From Alkalimonas sp. (GTDB lineage: Bacteria; Pseudomonadota; Gammaproteobacteria; Enterobacterales; Alteromonadaceae), in contig SKGJ01000380.1 of the NCBI GenBank assembly GCA_007117525.1, positions 1 to 5,812 on the forward strand: a stretch of 5,812 nucleotides of DNA, read 5' to 3'. Positions 4,836-5,812 of this stretch are shown here, piece by piece. A model generated the notes under the pieces. The model searched no databases. It was not told the origin of the DNA and saw only the letters and a list, made by a program, of their open reading frames with translations. The first letter of the stretch is position 1; the number at the start of each line of letters is the position of its first letter. A program made the translations under genes and the position numbers.

Positions 4836-5812
4836 ATGAGGTTAAGCCATCGCAGCAAATATCTGGCAATTTTCCTGTTGCCGCTGCTGCTAGCCAATTG
4901 CAGCCGGGTTGAAACCACCCCGGTGCAGCAATGGAAACATGCCGCTCAGGCAACCTATGCCGCCGCCCTATCCAGCGATGGCCGCTATGCGGTGCAATCC
5001 TCCGTTCAGCACGGCATCACCATCTGGGATACCGAGCGCCAGGGCCTGATGTACCAGTGGAATCATCGCGATGCCGATGCAAACATTGTGTTTGCGCTGG
5101 CGATAAGCCCGAACAACAGCCATGTGCTGAGCGCCGACCGCACCAACTTTGCTTTGTGGCGCATTGCCGATGGTGAAAATGTCGGATTCTGGCAACTGGA
5201 CGAGTCTTCAGTGCGCGATATTGCCGTGTCGCACAATGCTGAGCACCTGCTCATCGGTAAAGGCAATGGCGGTGTGCAGCACATTACCTTTGCCAGTGGC
5301 CGGCGGTTGGAGTTTCTAGGCCACAGTGAGCGCATCAACAGTGTCGACTTATCCCCCAATGGTCGCTTTGCCCTGACCGGCGGCAACGATTACATGGCCT
5401 ATTTATGGAATACCGAAACCGCCCAGATCATTCACAGCTTCCCACACCCAAGCCGGGTTACCAAAGTCGCCTTAGACCCACAAGGCCGTTTTGCCTTTAC
5501 CGCCGACAGCCAAAGCACAGCGCAGATTTGGGATATTCAGACCGGTCAGTTGGTCAGCCAGCTGCAATTTATCGCCCGCCAGCAAATTTTCAGTGCGGTG
5601 CGTTTTAGCGACGATGGCCGCTGGCTGGCTACCGGGGCACCCAGCCGCAATTTAGCCTTGTGGGATGTGCAAACGGGTCGGGAGCTGCAGCGCTGGCGGG
5701 TGTCACCGCGAGTCGGCAGTCGCCCACCCAGTGCAGCCGTGCATGCGGTGGCCTTTTTCGGCCCGGATCAATTAATCAGTGAAAGCTCCAGCGGTCTGGC
5801 AGAGGTTTGGCA
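4836..5812 (+). CDS. WD40-repeat beta-propeller protein, predicted lipoprotein, 3'-truncated
   Basis: Function not recognised; beta-propellers of this type usually serve as binding platforms. 325 residues are visible and the frame runs off the window. The N-terminus is a signal peptide: basic MRLSHRSK, a hydrophobic stretch at 10-20, then LLANC with Cys22. Asn at -1 is not in the standard lipobox ([AGS]C), so lipidation is likely but not certain. From about residue 38 seven repeats follow, each with a S-x-D/N-G-R-type turn and most ending in a tryptophan: TIWD (Trp64), ALWR (Trp108), GVQH (147-149, Trp missing), YLWN (Trp191), QIWD (Trp232), ALWD (Trp276), AEVW (Trp325). The window ends inside blade 7, so a seven-bladed propeller would be almost complete. 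There is no clear Shine-Dalgarno before the ATG; an in-frame GTG lies 6 nt upstream. It is divergent from the FKBP lipoprotein gene. Confidence 0.85.
   Translation, partial: MRLSHRSKYLAIFLLPLLLANCSRVETTPVQQWKHAAQATYAAALSSDGRYAVQSSVQHGITIWDTERQGLMYQWNHRDADANIVFALAISPNNSHVLSADRTNFALWRIADGENVGFWQLDESSVRDIAVSHNAEHLLIGKGNGGVQHITFASGRRLEFLGHSERINSVDLSPNGRFALTGGNDYMAYLWNTETAQIIHSFPHPSRVTKVALDPQGRFAFTADSQSTAQIWDIQTGQLVSQLQFIARQQIFSAVRFSDDGRWLATGAPSRNLALWDVQTGRELQRWRVSPRVGSRPPSAAVHAVAFFGPDQLISESSSGLAEVW

Noticed and set aside
1..5812. Mobile elements, CRISPR arrays, toxin-antitoxin or defence genes, tRNA or rRNA
   Set aside because: No transposase, direct-repeat array, terminal inverted repeats, cloverleaf or rRNA-like segment was seen; all long frames are accounted for by housekeeping or envelope genes.

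Overview
The window looks like chromosomal DNA of a gammaproteobacterium. The visible parts of the transhydrogenase, uroporphyrinogen decarboxylase, NudC and Rsd proteins read as close relatives of the Escherichia coli proteins. The order rsd <-> nudC > hemE is also the order I recall from E. coli K-12. Moderately GC-rich genes are separated by AT-rich gaps with clear Shine-Dalgarno sequences and intrinsic terminators. I see no insertion sequence, phage gene, CRISPR array, tRNA or rRNA. The genus cannot be fixed from the sequence; a marine or otherwise non-enteric gammaproteobacterium is a guess.

Layout. (1) 1-1071, +: 3' three quarters of sthA, the soluble pyridine nucleotide transhydrogenase, cut by the left edge. 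(2) 1088-1129: strong hairpin shared by the convergent sthA and hemE. (3) 1137-2210, -: hemE, heme biosynthesis. (4) 2211-2458: a 248-bp gap that is not empty. It holds a probable hemE promoter, a 9/10 match to an FNR/Anr box, and a well-formed promoter reading + that is followed about 100 nt later by an intrinsic terminator. This is an unannotated small-RNA gene candidate. (5) 2459-3274, -: nudC, NAD(H) pyrophosphatase / RNA deNADding enzyme; its stop codon lies in the loop of the sRNA terminator. (6) 3275-3463: back-to-back nudC and rsd promoters. (7) 3464-3949, +: rsd, anti-sigma-70 regulator. (8) 3973-4001: bidirectional terminator between convergent rsd and the FKBP gene. (9) 4018-4755, -: FkpA/Mip-type peptidyl-prolyl isomerase made as a lipoprotein. 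(10) 4756-4835: short divergent promoter region with a 14-bp palindrome. (11) 4836-5812, +: a WD40 beta-propeller protein with a lipoprotein-like signal, cut by the right edge.

How the parts fit. sthA and nudC both act on pyridine nucleotides, hemE on tetrapyrroles, rsd on sigma-70 availability. This is housekeeping metabolism rather than a single pathway. The FKBP and WD40 proteins are both predicted to be exported and anchored in the envelope, and they share a control region. The part most worth attention is 2279-2473: the sRNA candidate has an extended -10 promoter, an A-rich tract of the Hfq/Crc-binding type, internal hairpins and a U-tailed terminator. It diverges from hemE, is antisense to the 3' end of nudC, and has a possible oxygen-sensor site nearby. 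No known sRNA family was recognised in it.
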